From contig CP071497.1 in NCBI GenBank assembly GCA_017354895.1, positions 186,001-250,000 of the forward strand: a stretch of DNA of 64,000 nt, read 5' to 3'. How positions within the stretch are numbered: the first letter of the stretch is position 1; each line of letters starts with the position of its first letter. This document shows, one piece after another, positions 10,801-21,453 of the stretch. The notes under the pieces are model-generated. The model saw only the letters and a list, made by a program, of their open reading frames with translations. It had not been told where the DNA came from and did no database searches. The stretch is from Podospora comata. Taxonomy: Eukaryota > Ascomycota > Sordariomycetes > Sordariales > Podosporaceae. A program made the position numbers and the translations under genes.

Positions 10801-13192
10801 CTTATGATCTTGCCTCCAGATGCCGCAGAATCGAGAGAAAGAGAATATGTGATCGGTTAGGGGAGGGTGAAGTTCTTAGGTCCGGAAGGCAGTACGGCTA
10901 GAGGTTCTAGGTTGCTGGCCAAAGGAAAAGGAAGAGAGTTGTGATGATGGAGTCGGAAAGGTCAGAGACCGGGCCTGCAGAGTGGAAGGAGACCACAGGA
11001 ACCCAATGGTGGGGTACTGGGGCAAACAGGTGTGGGAATCAACTGGGGAAGCATTGAATGCGTGACGCGTGTGGGGGGGGGCGTGTTGTTGGTAAAGACA
11101 GGAAGAGATCGCTCCTTCCTCTTTGTGACTGACAATGTGCCCACTTAAAAGCAAGCAGATCTGGGTGAGCTCGTGAGGCGAGTGACGATGTTTTGCTTGC
11201 CTTGGACAGGTCACTGGGTCAGACTGAAGCTCGGATTGGGGCTGGCCGCTAACAGACACCACGATATATACCTACCTGGAGCTAGCCTGTCTGAGAAAAC
11301 TACAGGGTCATGGGGCAGTTTAAGAGGAAGTCAGTTCCAGTGTCCTCGACCAGCTTTCTTTCGGCCGGTCTCCTAAGCTCATTTCCCCGAGATTGCAGCC
11401 TCTATCGAGAGGCCAAGTCAGGCGGTGAAGACAGAGAACGAGGCTCAGTTGCTCCGAGGGCATGCCGTGTAAGTCGGTAGCCCATTCCAGCAGGAAGGAG
11501 TGATTTGATTGGCTGTCCTACAGTGTCGGCTTTCTTGGTCCAGGTCACCCAGCCTTCTGTGGTGCAGTCACGGCAGTATAGAGTCTTTTTCAGGTTCCAA
11601 TCACCGATGCTGCATTATCACCATGTCTCGCTCGGCCGAATACCGCGGCGGCTCTTCTTCAAACCTTATCCGACGGGCTGGAAAGAAAGAATCGTTTCCC
11701 CCATCTTCCCCACAAACAATCCCCGGACCTGACCTACCTTAACCTATCCAGGTTGAGTTGTCCATAGCGTCAGCAGGTTTTGTGAGTGGCTCTCAGGTAG
11801 GAGAGGCAAGATCGACCCCGTACCCGAGTTTCTCTTGACTTGGATGCCTTGTAGTCGGTGTAAGCATCAGCCATGGTCTGCGGTGCACAGGGGGGGTGGT
11901 ACCAAGGTGCCTCAGCATGAACGGGGTTTCGGGCGATAAATGCAATGAATAGCTTGTACACTGTACATCGTTGCGTTCTTTGATGTCAAGAGGTCATGAT
12001 GGCGGACAATCAACAATTCATGGTCCAAGATAATTTGAAGCGGACATGGGCCCGGATGCGGCAACAAACTCCATGCATTTGTGACAGCTTTCAATGCTGT
12101 AAACAATGCAATTCAGACAGATACTGCGGTGGGTGGTGACTTTGAACCATGACGTCACAGAGAAAGGAGCGGGATTGTTGACAAGAAGAGACGGCCCGGG
12201 GCCTATCTAGCTCGAGAATTACGAGTTAATTGTCGGATGAGGCTTTTAACGATCGAAATCACCAACGGACCTTCGGCTTCGATGGTCATGTTCTCAAATG
12301 GGATATTATGTGTGTCAGGCCGACAGTGCCAGACTGCATTCGCATCTCTGACAGCATTTGACGTGTCCAAAAGCCGAGGAAAACCGTGCATGTTTGCATT
12401 TTTCACGTGTTTTCTTTCTCAGCCTGTCATGAGGGCTTTCACGGTATGTGCCGGTGTTTCTTTTGCATCCGATGTCATATGATGCTGTAAACACAATGCA
12501 ATACCCGTCTCGTACTGGTAGCCAAGGGAGAGCCATGATCTGTTCAGGATGGAGAATGATAGGGGAGCGCAACGAAAAAGACGGTGGGTTGACTACCTGG
12601 ATACCACATGGTCCGCGGATTGTCTGTTCGATATACCTATCAGCCTCAATTTGAGTATCTTAACAACTTTGTTCAGTTTGTGACACAGGTAGGCTTTGTT
12701 TGTCACTCCATGTCATATCGCACTGATGTTTTGTTTTGAAAATGGGAGAGGGAAAAAACCCTGCATCGCCAAAAGTTCCTTCGTTGTTCTCAGTTGTTTT
12801 ATCAGTGGGTGCTTGCTGTTACATACGTGATCTCATGGCTGGAAACCAGGGGAATATTTGCCGCATGCATGGTGTTGTGCATGTTGCCTTAATTAAGGGG
12901 CCCAAGGGGACGTAATAGCTAACCCTATCCCCTTCTACCTTAAAGTGCTGCCAGGAGCAACCAAGTGCCAAGCACTGTGAGAACCTTGGGTGGCTGCTGG
13001 TTGCTGGATGAGGTCAGCTGTTTTCGCATTTCCCAGCGCGTCAATCCAGGCTTGGCGCTCTCAGCACCGCAACCTTGAACCTGAATGCAGCGCCTCTCTG
13101 GCAGAGCTCTCCACGTGCCCGTGTCGTTGTTGTTTTGGGTATCGCAAATACATCGAGTAAATCACTTCTCCGCCAGCGTCGCTTTGTCTACC
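10801..13192. other. 2.4-kb divergent intergenic region
   Basis: This region separates the sugar transporter (-) from the polynucleotide kinase gene (+) and contains both promoters. The transporter side is long, as is common for carbon-regulated genes. I found no protein-like open frame over 90 codons. An in-frame upstream ATG at 13085 could extend the polynucleotide kinase N-terminus by 36 residues. Confidence 0.45.
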
Positions 13193-14685
13193 ATGTCTCC
13201 GTCAAAACCGTCCTTTAAGCGTTCAGCCGACAATCGATCCATATCTCCGCCTCCGCTGAAGCGCAAAGCCCAAACTGCCATCTCGAGTATGTGCCCATGC
13301 TCGCGCTCGTCTTATTCTTGCCCCAGTCACTAAGAAGATACATGTGTAGAAAGTGCCGTAGCCAGCTTCTTCACGCCCGCCTCTCAGAAGCCGAAAGAGC
13401 CCACTGTCTGGTCAGAACGAAGTCCCGACGACAACTCTCCTGCCACCTTACTCGTTGCCAAGTACGATAAGACCGAGCCCGACGCCCCGGCCATCAAAAG
13501 GAGGAAGATCGCTGCCTTTGACCTCGACTCAACCCTTATAGCAACAGCGTCGGGCAAGAAGCACGCCGGCGACTCTGCAGACTGGAAATGGTGGCACGAG
13601 TCGGTCCCCGCCCGCGTGCGGCAGCTCTACCAAGACGAAGGCTACCAAGTGGTCATCTTCACCAACCAAGGCGGCCTAACCCTCCATCCCGACCCCAAGA
13701 CTAAAGCCCCCGTCAAGTTAACCAAGAACCGCGTCGCCGGCTTCAAAGCAAAATGCAATGCTGTCCTGGGACAGCTCGGGATACCTGTCACATTATACGC
13801 CGCGACAGGCAAGGACATATTTCGAAAGCCTCGGTCGGGCATGTGGGAGGAGCTTAAGAAAGATTACAGCCTCCCAGAGGAGGAGATAGATCGGGAGAAC
13901 AGCATTTTTGTCGGTGACGCGGGCGGTAGGACAGCAGAGCTCAAAGGGCAGGCCAAGGACTTTAGCTGTTCGGACAGGAACTTGGCGAGTAATATCGGGA
14001 TCAAGTACCTCACGCCAGAAGAATACTTTTTGGGGGAGAAGTCAAGGGAGTTTAAGCGGGATTTCGACCTGGAGCACTTCCCGTTGCCCGAGGAGGAGGA
14101 AGAGACACCAAGATTTGAGAAGAAGCACGAGAAGGAGATAGTCCTCTTCGTTGGCCCTCCTGGTGCAGGCAAAAGCACCTTTTTCTGGAAGGAGCTCAAG
14201 CCATTAGGTTACGAGAGGGTTAACCAGGATTTGCTAAAGAGCAAGGACAAGTGTTTCAAGACTGCTACGGAGTGGCTCAAGGAGGGGGAGTCGGTTGTCA
14301 TCGGTATGTATACCCTGCCGCCCCCCCCCCCCGGCTTTACCCCCTGGAACATGATAATGTTGACATGACAATAGACAACACGAATGCAGACCCCGATACA
14401 CGCGCCCAGTGGGTTGACTTGGCCAAAAAGCACAAGGTACCCATCCGGTGCGTGTGGTTCAAGACACCCCTCCATTTGTGCGAGCACAACAGCGCGGTCA
14501 GGGCGCTCAACAAGAGTCTGAACCCTGAAGATCGACAGCTACTCCCGCAGCTTGCGTTCAACGGCTTCAAGTCAAGGTTCAAGGAGCCCAAGGACAAGGA
14601 GGGTTTCGACGACATCACGGAGGTGGAGTTCAAGTTTAAGGGGTCCAAGGAAGAGTACGCCATCTGGGGCAAGTATTGGGTGTAA
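13193..14685 (+). CDS. Bifunctional polynucleotide 3'-phosphatase/5'-kinase, 452 aa
   Basis: Three exons (13193-13286, 13350-14303, 14375-14685) join across introns of 63 and 71 nt. The second intron contains a run of 12 C. The protein trims 3'-phosphates and phosphorylates 5'-hydroxyl DNA ends, preparing strand breaks for ligation. The phosphatase half shows the HAD nucleophile motif F-D-L-D-S-T-L near residues 88-94, then V-V-I-F-T-N-Q-G-G and F-V-G-D-A-G-G-R. The kinase half has the Walker A motif G-P-P-G-A-G-K-S-T at about 300-308 and V-V-I-D-N-T-N-A-D-P. It ends with a conserved G-F-D-D-I-T-E-V-E-F block. The basic N-terminus (P-P-P-L-K-R-K) suggests nuclear entry. An upstream in-frame ATG at 13085 would add M-Q-R-L-S-G-R-A-L, which resembles a mitochondrial presequence, so dual targeting by alternative starts is possible. 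No FHA domain is present, as in other fungal enzymes. Confidence 0.95.
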
Positions 14686-15001
14686 GTGCGGTGAGTGAAG
14701 CTACGATTTCACAGGATTATCAGCAAATGGTTTGTCAGGATATGATCTCTTTCCCTGCCCCATCGGGGCTTTGGGTGAAATTTCCCTTTTCATACCCCTT
14801 GGCCCTTCGATCAGGTAGCCAACATTGCTATGCATGAGAATCACGTAAGCCCATCCTGCCAATGCTACCCGAAATGATCAAATCCTGGTGACTACCTTTC
14901 CTCAACCCAAACGCCTATTTTTTATGCAGCCACAGTCCCAGTTCCTTCCTAATAAAAGCACCAAACAGAAACTCCAAGCAGAAAACAAGCGTTACATACA
15001 T
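14686..15001. other. Convergent 3' region
   Basis: A short region lies between the ends of two converging loci. It holds 3' untranslated sequence only as far as can be seen; AATAAA-like A-rich motifs occur near 14948-14980. Confidence 0.35.
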
Positions 15002-16789
15002 CTACTTGCCTACTCTCTTCCTGGCTTTCTTGGAGGGCCTGCTGACGGTGCCGTTATTACCACCAGTCCGGCTTTCGGCCAACCGAGCCAGTTCCTCACG
15101 GGCATCTCCGTTGTTAACAGACATCTGCCTCTTGAGGCTTGACCCTCCGACCCTCGTCACCTTTTTCCCTCTCCCATTCGCGGCCCTTCTAGTGCCGTCA
15201 CGATGAAGGATTTGGTGAATTCTTGTCTTGGCCGCCGAGGCTGCCAACCGCTCTGTCGGGGGATCGGGCGCGACCTGCACTTGTTGATCATTTATCGTCC
15301 AGTGCGAGCCTATTGCCTGGTGATGGTGAGCTGGCCGACCATGAACCGGAGCGGTAGACACATGTGTCACGGGGCGAGATGTCGTCGTCGAGGGGCCGTT
15401 GCCAGCTTGAGGTGTCATTGATGAGACATGTGAGGATCTCGAGTGAAGAAAACCCTGGAGGGGTGGCCTGATGTGATGACTCGGAGCTGGCCGTGACTGG
15501 TATTGGACCGGGCGTGAGAAGGGCTCCACGTGATCCGCGTGCTTTTGATAAAATTCCTCGAGGATTGCGGCGCCCATCGCACTCATGGGCTTCCTCTTCT
15601 TGCTCGGACTTGGAGGGGGACATTGCCAAGGGAAACATTTGGCCGCCGTCACTTGATCCTGTTGCAGGACTTGATTGAGGACTTGGGTGGCGCGGCGCGA
15701 CTGTCTGATGTTGACGCTATTGGGAGCCTTGAAGGGCCCTTCCTGACGATGGCAGGCGTGGTCGGGCATTGCTGGGAAGGTTCGTCTTTGATGCGGATCC
15801 GACTGGCCAGCCCTTTCGAAATTGCCGAGGCGTTTTTATCGACGGGAGCAAGTGAGGGCTTATCCAGTTGTGAATTCCAAGGTCGGAGTGGGGACTATCT
15901 TGCGATCGTGAGAGAAGATGCTCTGGTAGTCCCTGGTGATATCAGCGATACAGTTGATAAAAAAGATGGGTTGCTCACTTACCGTTGCTGTCGAACAGTC
16001 AGTCAAACCGATATCCCGACTCTATTTGTCACTCTCTCATGGGGACAATGAAGCCTCATAATACGCCATTATTGGTGACTACATGCTTGGTGTAGTCGGT
16101 ATTGTTTTTTGGTGGCCGCTTTGGGTAGGCAGCTGGTACCAAGTATTGTTGGAATACCTGAGCCAATGGAAGCATTGTCGGCTGCCTTGGAAGTTGGTGG
16201 TCAGGGTAGGTGTGACGGCAAGACCGCTGGTGGCTCATGCTCTACGAAGCAGCATGAGCTTTCGAAAAGTTTGACTCGAAGGCGAATTGGGCCCTCCATC
16301 ATTGCGGCGGTCCCCCGGAGTGTTGGGCTCCAGGGTTGTTTCATCGGATGTCAGAAGCCGGGGTGGCAAGCACGTACCGCTTCGTGACCTCTGGAATATC
16401 ATATGCCGGATAGCCAGTTGTACAAGCTGACTTGTCATGGCGGGCAAGCGCATTGCACTCTTGACAAAAGCAGGGAGCCGTGGAGCCGCCGGGAACCGCA
16501 AATTCGGTGAGGTTGGCGGTCAACGGAAAGCTCAGCTCGGGCCGCTATCATGGTGCCAAAGTTCGGATGGACCGCGGCCGGAGACTGGAGACCGAAGAAC
16601 AATTCCATCTTGCTTGGACTTCTGCAAGGTAACCTTTGAAAAGGTGGTATCGATATTGCACTCTTGACGGTCAGTGTCTCGGGCCGGCCCGCCAGGTGAG
16701 AGCACGTTGGTATGGATCATGGATACGCTCGCCAACATCAAAGCGGCCTGAGAGGCTGAGTACAGAGTCCAGGCATCGATAGCAACCAT
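15002..16789 (-). pseudogene. Frame-hopping locus, probable decayed gene
   Basis: On the minus strand, protein-like sequence continues for about 1.8 kb but changes reading frame. From the ATG at 16789, a first segment can splice (donor after T-T-F-S-K) to a Cys-rich segment with C-F-C-Q-E-C-N near 16480. That segment can splice at 16378 (GTACGT) into a stretch ending L-P-S-H-L-P. An in-frame TGA at 16201-16203 interrupts it, and the same frame then resumes (A-A-D-N-A-S-I-G-S-G). A splice near 15988 leads to E-Q-P-I-F-F-I-N-C-I-A-D-I-T-R, which stops near 15865. The protein-like signal then jumps one frame (R-I-R-I-K-D-E-P) and jumps again near 15610-15660 before a 200-codon basic, Ser/Pro-rich end (K-K-R-K-P-M-S-A-M-G) that stops at 15002. 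A 44-nt intron at 15652-15609 could repair one jump; no intron explains the others. It may be a pseudogene, an assembly with base errors, or a gene with unusual splicing. The family was not recognised; the Cys pairs and basic tail suggest a nuclear protein. Confidence 0.45.
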
Positions 16790-16804
16790 CTCACCTATCC
16801 CATC

Positions 16805-16828
16805 CCACCACCACCACCACCACCACCA
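16805..16828. repeat. (CCA)8 microsatellite
   Basis: Eight tandem CCA units lie just upstream of the ATG of the decayed minus-strand locus. Confidence 0.9.
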
Positions 16829-18382
16829 GCCTGCCTACCATTGCAATCTGATCATCTTGATACTGCGAGACCACAGAACCGGACATCGCCGCCTTGCGGT
16901 GTGCATATCAATGGTTATCTGCAATGCTATCTCGACATGGCTCGCGAATGCACCCGCTGGTAAGCTGCTATCACCTTCTTGTTGGAAACCCCAGTTCCAA
17001 CACGGCGGTAATGTCAATGGCACACTCCAGGATCGATAAGCGAGAGCTGTGACACTGACATGTGGTTGTCCCCACACACCTAGTGTACGGGAGCAGGTGG
17101 GCGTCTTGTTGGATATCTCTGAAGCTCCCACACTTTCATTTATCTCGCAGAATCTGACAGCATCTCACAGCTCGCCGATCACAGCTGAGTCAGGGTCTGG
17201 CCGGACATGTGATCCGATTTCGCATGATGCTTCCTGATTATCCCCTTCAGGTTTCCCCAGATCTTGTATCTCGCATGGGACGAACTGGAGGGAAAAAGGA
17301 CTGGGATTTGGGTAGCAAAGCCTCCGTATTGTTTTCGTGTGTCCGTAGTGTGAAAGTCATTTGGAAAGTGAACAAGATGAAAACGATTGGATCGGGAGTC
17401 TCCATGGCACGAGACCCAATGCGGGAAGTGGCTTGACCCCTGGTGGCTCGGCACTTGCGGGGTACATGGGTTCGGCCGCCGTTGGCCTCTTGGGCGCTCG
17501 GCTTATCGCTAGCAGGGAAGCCCAGTGCAGGCTTCTAGAAACGGAAGGTGGAATTTGCCGTCACCGACCACACTGCCAGTTTTTCAGCTCCAGGTCCCGT
17601 TCCCCCCAGGACACAGCAGAACCGACAAGCTCAACGACAGCTTTTCCCTCAGGTTTCCGTCTACTAACCCTCACTGAACAATATCACGAGCAGTGTGTTA
17701 TTTTCGGTATCTGCTCTTGGACTGAGATCTGTGCCGCCCTCCACTTGACGTCAACCGCGGACCAGGTAAAGCCTCCGGTGGCATCGCGGTGGCCACTTTT
17801 CGAGATGGATTTTTGATAAGATACGCCGATGGCGCGCCCGATTGAGAAGGTGGCATTCGACGTCAAGGTGCAGTCGGGCTCCTGCGTGTGTTTCTTGGCT
17901 TCAGTTTTGGTCGACCGATCAGCGAACTTGCGGCGGCATCTCAACGGCGACTGGCCAGCAGCCGGTGGCTTTCTCGTCGACCTTGCCCCTCGCCCCGTGC
18001 CCGTTCTCACCCATCCGTGCTGCTCATTGGCCAATTCACTGTATGTGGGATAGGGACTCCCGATTCCCAGCAGGCTCTCTCATCCATATGGGCCTACCTC
18101 CCTTGTAGGGAAAACTCGACCGACACTTGTCCCGGCACCAGTGCCTTAATCGTCGGCCCTGCCCTAGTCACTTGGCCACCTTCACCTTTCCCGCTGGTGG
18201 TTGAAGGTCGAGATCCGCCACGGCCTTCCATGTTTCCATCGCCGCGGTTCCTCCATCCTGGGTGCACAGCGTCTGGCCCGCCGGAAGTAACACCGAAAAG
18301 ACTCTCACTACTCTATCTCTACCTACCACCCTACCTACCTACCTACATACACCACACAACACATACACACAGGCCGCATGCC

Positions 18383-18409
18383 ACATGCTACATGCAACAT
18401 GCTACATGC
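18383..18409. repeat. 13-bp direct repeat in the transporter leader
   Basis: The 13-mer ACATGCTACATGC occurs at 18383-18395 and again at 18397-18409, one base apart. Each copy itself contains two ACATGC words. It lies about 525 bp upstream of the nucleoside transporter start. Confidence 0.85.
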
Positions 18410-18933
18410 CACCTCTCGCCTGTGCCTGCTTGTGGTTCGTCGGTTCCCTGCGTTGCCTCTTCTTGTTCGCTCCGGCTTCTCCACCGACTGCTCTTCCTGG
18501 TAATCCTTTTGTCCCTTAAACCTGGTTCCCATGGAGAGACGAGGTCACCGGGGTGTCTCGTCAGGTCTCCTCACTGTGCAATTCGCTGATTTCAGTCCCC
18601 TCCTACCTGGTATCTCCCGCCTTATCGCCTTATCTAGGGTTACGCTTTTCACAAGCACCACAGGCTCACGAGCCAGCCCGGTCATTTAAAGTTCTACCGT
18701 CGCCCCTCGGCGCCTGCACCTCTGGACTTGATTGACCAGGCCAGTGTTTGATTTGGTTCCTCGCTCGCTCGCCGGCCGCTGTCCTTTTCGCGTTCAGTTT
18801 ACCGTTCCACGAACCACCTTGTTGGTAGCGGACGTCGAGACAGAGCTTGAGCTCTCATATCAGATCCAGTCCTCCAGGCCTCCATCCCTTCCCCGCCGTC
18901 CCCACCTTGTCCCTCAGATTCTTCTCTCTTGTC

Positions 18934-20947
18934 ATGGCGACCAACGACAACATCGAGCCCAGTGCTCCTCCCTACTCGGCCCAGCCCACTGCCTTTCAGC
19001 AGCAGTCTAGCTCCAGCACCGACATTGGATACCCAGACGAAAAGAACGCCTCGGCCCCCGTTCAGTATGCTGTCGACCCCGAGAAGCAGAGCACCCAGGC
19101 TGGCTCCCTTCGTGGCGACGGGAGAAGTTCGCTACCTACCGTCATCTTGCGGCTTGTGGAGAGGTTTTTCTGGAAGGTCGTCCAGATAGCTCTGTTTATC
19201 GTCTTCAGCGTGTTAGTAACCAGAGCACACAAGAGCCCTCTCCGAAGTCGAGTGCACCGAACTGATATGTGATGCCCGCAGATGGTGGATTTATGGCCTC
19301 GTCAAGTACCGACACACCGACGGCAAGGGGTGGTTGATTCCCTCCTTGATCTACATCGCCATCTGTCTTCGCATCTTCTTCAACTTTGTTCCATCGTCTC
19401 TGGTCATGCGCCCTGTGCGCACCGTCTGGAAGCACACGGCTGTCCGGGTGTACGATCGAGTGCCTACTCACCTCCACCACATTCTTGCCGCCCTGATCGC
19501 CGTCGCCGTCTTCTTGATCGGCACCTTTGTGCCTGAAGAGACCGGTGACAACACCCGCGCCAACCGGGCCATCTCCGTCTTTGGTCTCATGGTTATGCTT
19601 GGTCTCCTGACGCTTACGTCGCAAAACTGGAAGCTCATCCCCTGGCGTACCGTCATTGGTGGCATGCTGTCCCAGTACATCATTGCCATCTTCGTCCTTC
19701 GCACAAAGGCGGGCTACGACATCTTCAAGTTCATCTCGGACATGGCTCGTGCCCTGCTCGGCTTCGCCAAGGACGGTTTGATCTTCTTGACGGATGAGGA
19801 TCTCGCCAACAGCAACTGGTTCTTGACCGGTGTCATTCCCGCCATCATCTTCTTCATCGCCCTCGTCCAGATGTTGTACCACGTCGGCTTCCTCGCCTGG
19901 TTCATCCAGAAGTTTGCCGTCTTCTTCTTCTGGAGTTTGAGAGTGTCTGGCGCCGAAGCCATCGTTGCGTCCGCCACCCCCTTTATTGGCCAGGGTGAAT
20001 CGGCCGTCTTGATTCGTCCCTTCATGGACCATCTCACCAAGGCCGAAATCCACCAGATCATGACTTGCGGTTTTGCGACCATTGCTGGTTCCGTCTTGGT
20101 GGCCTACATTGGCATGGGTCTCAACCCCCAGGCTCTCGTGTCGTCTTGCATCATGTCCATTCCTGCCACCCTCGCCGTGTCCAAGATGCGCTGGCCCGAG
20201 ACGGAGGAGCCCATCACCATGGGCAAGGTCGAGGTGCCCAAGAACGAGGAAGATGAGGAGACTGTCAACGCTCTTCACGCCTTCACCAACGGCTCGTGGC
20301 TCGGTCTCAAGATTGGTGCCACCATTGTAGCCTGCCTCTTGACCACGATTGCCTTCGTTGCCTTGATCAATGGTCTCCTCAAGTGGTGGGGCAGCTACTG
20401 GGGCATGGTGACTGACCCTCTCCTCGTCGACGAGAACAACAAGATCCTGTCCATCCAGCTCATTCTCTCCTACTGCCTTTATCCCGTTGCTTGGTTGCTG
20501 GGTGTGCCCAAGCAGGATCTTCTTTCGGTGGCTGAGCTCATTGGCACCAAGGTGGTCATCAACGAGTTCAAGGCTTTTGCCGATCTCGTCGACCCCAAGC
20601 AGAAGTTCGTCGATATGCTTCCCCGTTCCAAGCTTATCGCTACCTATGCCTGCTGCGTAAGTTTTTTATTTTTTTTTATTTTTTATTTTTTATTTTTTTA
20701 TTTTTTTTCTTCGTCTCAGATCTTGGAGCATGCGTTTGGACTTGACACTGACATGTTGAAACAGGGTTTCGGAAACATTGGTTCCCTCGGCATTCAGATT
20801 GGTGTTCTTTCCACCATTTCCCCCAAGCGGTCCGGTGATGTCGTCAAGGTGTCCATCTCGGCCTTCCTCTGCGGTGTTCTGTGCACCTTGACATCGGCCA
20901 GCATTGCCGGCATGCTCTACAACGATGGCATGATTGATATGTCGTAA
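18934..20947 (+). CDS. Concentrative nucleoside transporter (CNT family), 611 aa
   Basis: Three exons (18934-19211, 19282-20656, 20765-20947) join across introns of 70 and 108 nt. The second intron is almost pure T/A. The protein couples H+ or Na+ entry to nucleoside uptake at the plasma membrane. Family marks in the core are G-Q-G-E-S-A-V-L (the helical-hairpin 1 motif, usually GQTE), I-N-E-F-K-A-F-A-D-L (the NEF motif) and the terminal block C-C-G-F-G-N-I-G-S-L-G-I-Q-I-G. The first 60 residues are hydrophilic and disordered, and a charged K-N-E-E-D-E-E-T loop lies between core helices. The length fits fungal CNTs. The start at 18934 is preferred over an in-frame ATG at 18847 because the latter adds a Pro/Ser-rich leader. 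The splice within G-F-G-N is supported by the exact restoration of a conserved block. Confidence 0.94.
20657..20764 (+). other. T-rich 108-nt intron in the nucleoside transporter
   Basis: The donor is GTAAGT and the acceptor ACAG. The first half consists of stretches of T interrupted by single A. It is longer than the other introns in this window except the similar one in the C2H2 gene. Confidence 0.85.
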
Positions 20948-21453
20948 GCAAAAGAAAAGAAAGAAAAATGAAGAAAATGGTGTGAACGTCGCTCCGAACC
21001 GTGCAAGGAGACAAGACGCACATGTAATTTATCAATCGTTCAAGATACCCCGGATCGGTTGGATGCAAAGTATTATCAAATTTAATAATGAACACGAGCA
21101 ATACAAGCTTCTGCGGGAAACGTGAGTAGCGCTGGGGTTGCTTTTAATCAACTCAAAACCCGAGGGGTTGGGACCGGCGAATGACTCATACCAGCATAAA
21201 CGGATCATTTTCTCCTCCACAAGTTGCCGAAGAGTGAGCAGATACCGGATGAGGCGGCAAGCACATACGAAGCTTCGCGACGCGAGGATCCTCTGGGTGG
21301 AGGAGCAAGTCAGAGGAACAAGAACAGGCAACAAAGCTGGCCTTCAAAACCTTTGTCTTCTTTGGGCTGAACACTGCATTGGACGGAGTGGAACCCCTCA
21401 AGTAAACAAACCCCTGGATCAGTTGATATGGGGAACGGCCGCCGGCCGCTTTG
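20948..21453. other. Convergent intergenic region
   Basis: The 3' ends of the nucleoside transporter (+) and HET-2 (-) face each other here. The sequence is moderately AT-rich near 21000-21110. No gene is recognised. Confidence 0.45.

Larger units (their letters stand above)
16790..18933. other. 2.1-kb intergenic region with long leader of the nucleoside transporter
   Basis: No gene is recognised. It holds a (CCA)8 microsatellite at 16805-16828, CTAC-rich sequence at 18319-18350 and a 13-bp direct repeat at 18383-18409. From about 18600 the sequence is pyrimidine-rich, as in fungal promoters and leaders. A 233-codon open frame at 17888-18589 is rich in Ser, Pro and Arg and looks accidental. 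Confidence 0.45.

Noticed and set aside
17888-18589. Plus-strand frame of 233 codons upstream of the nucleoside transporter
   Set aside because: Its composition (Ser, Pro, Arg, His) reflects the CT- and CA-rich leader DNA and it has no fold-like alternation.
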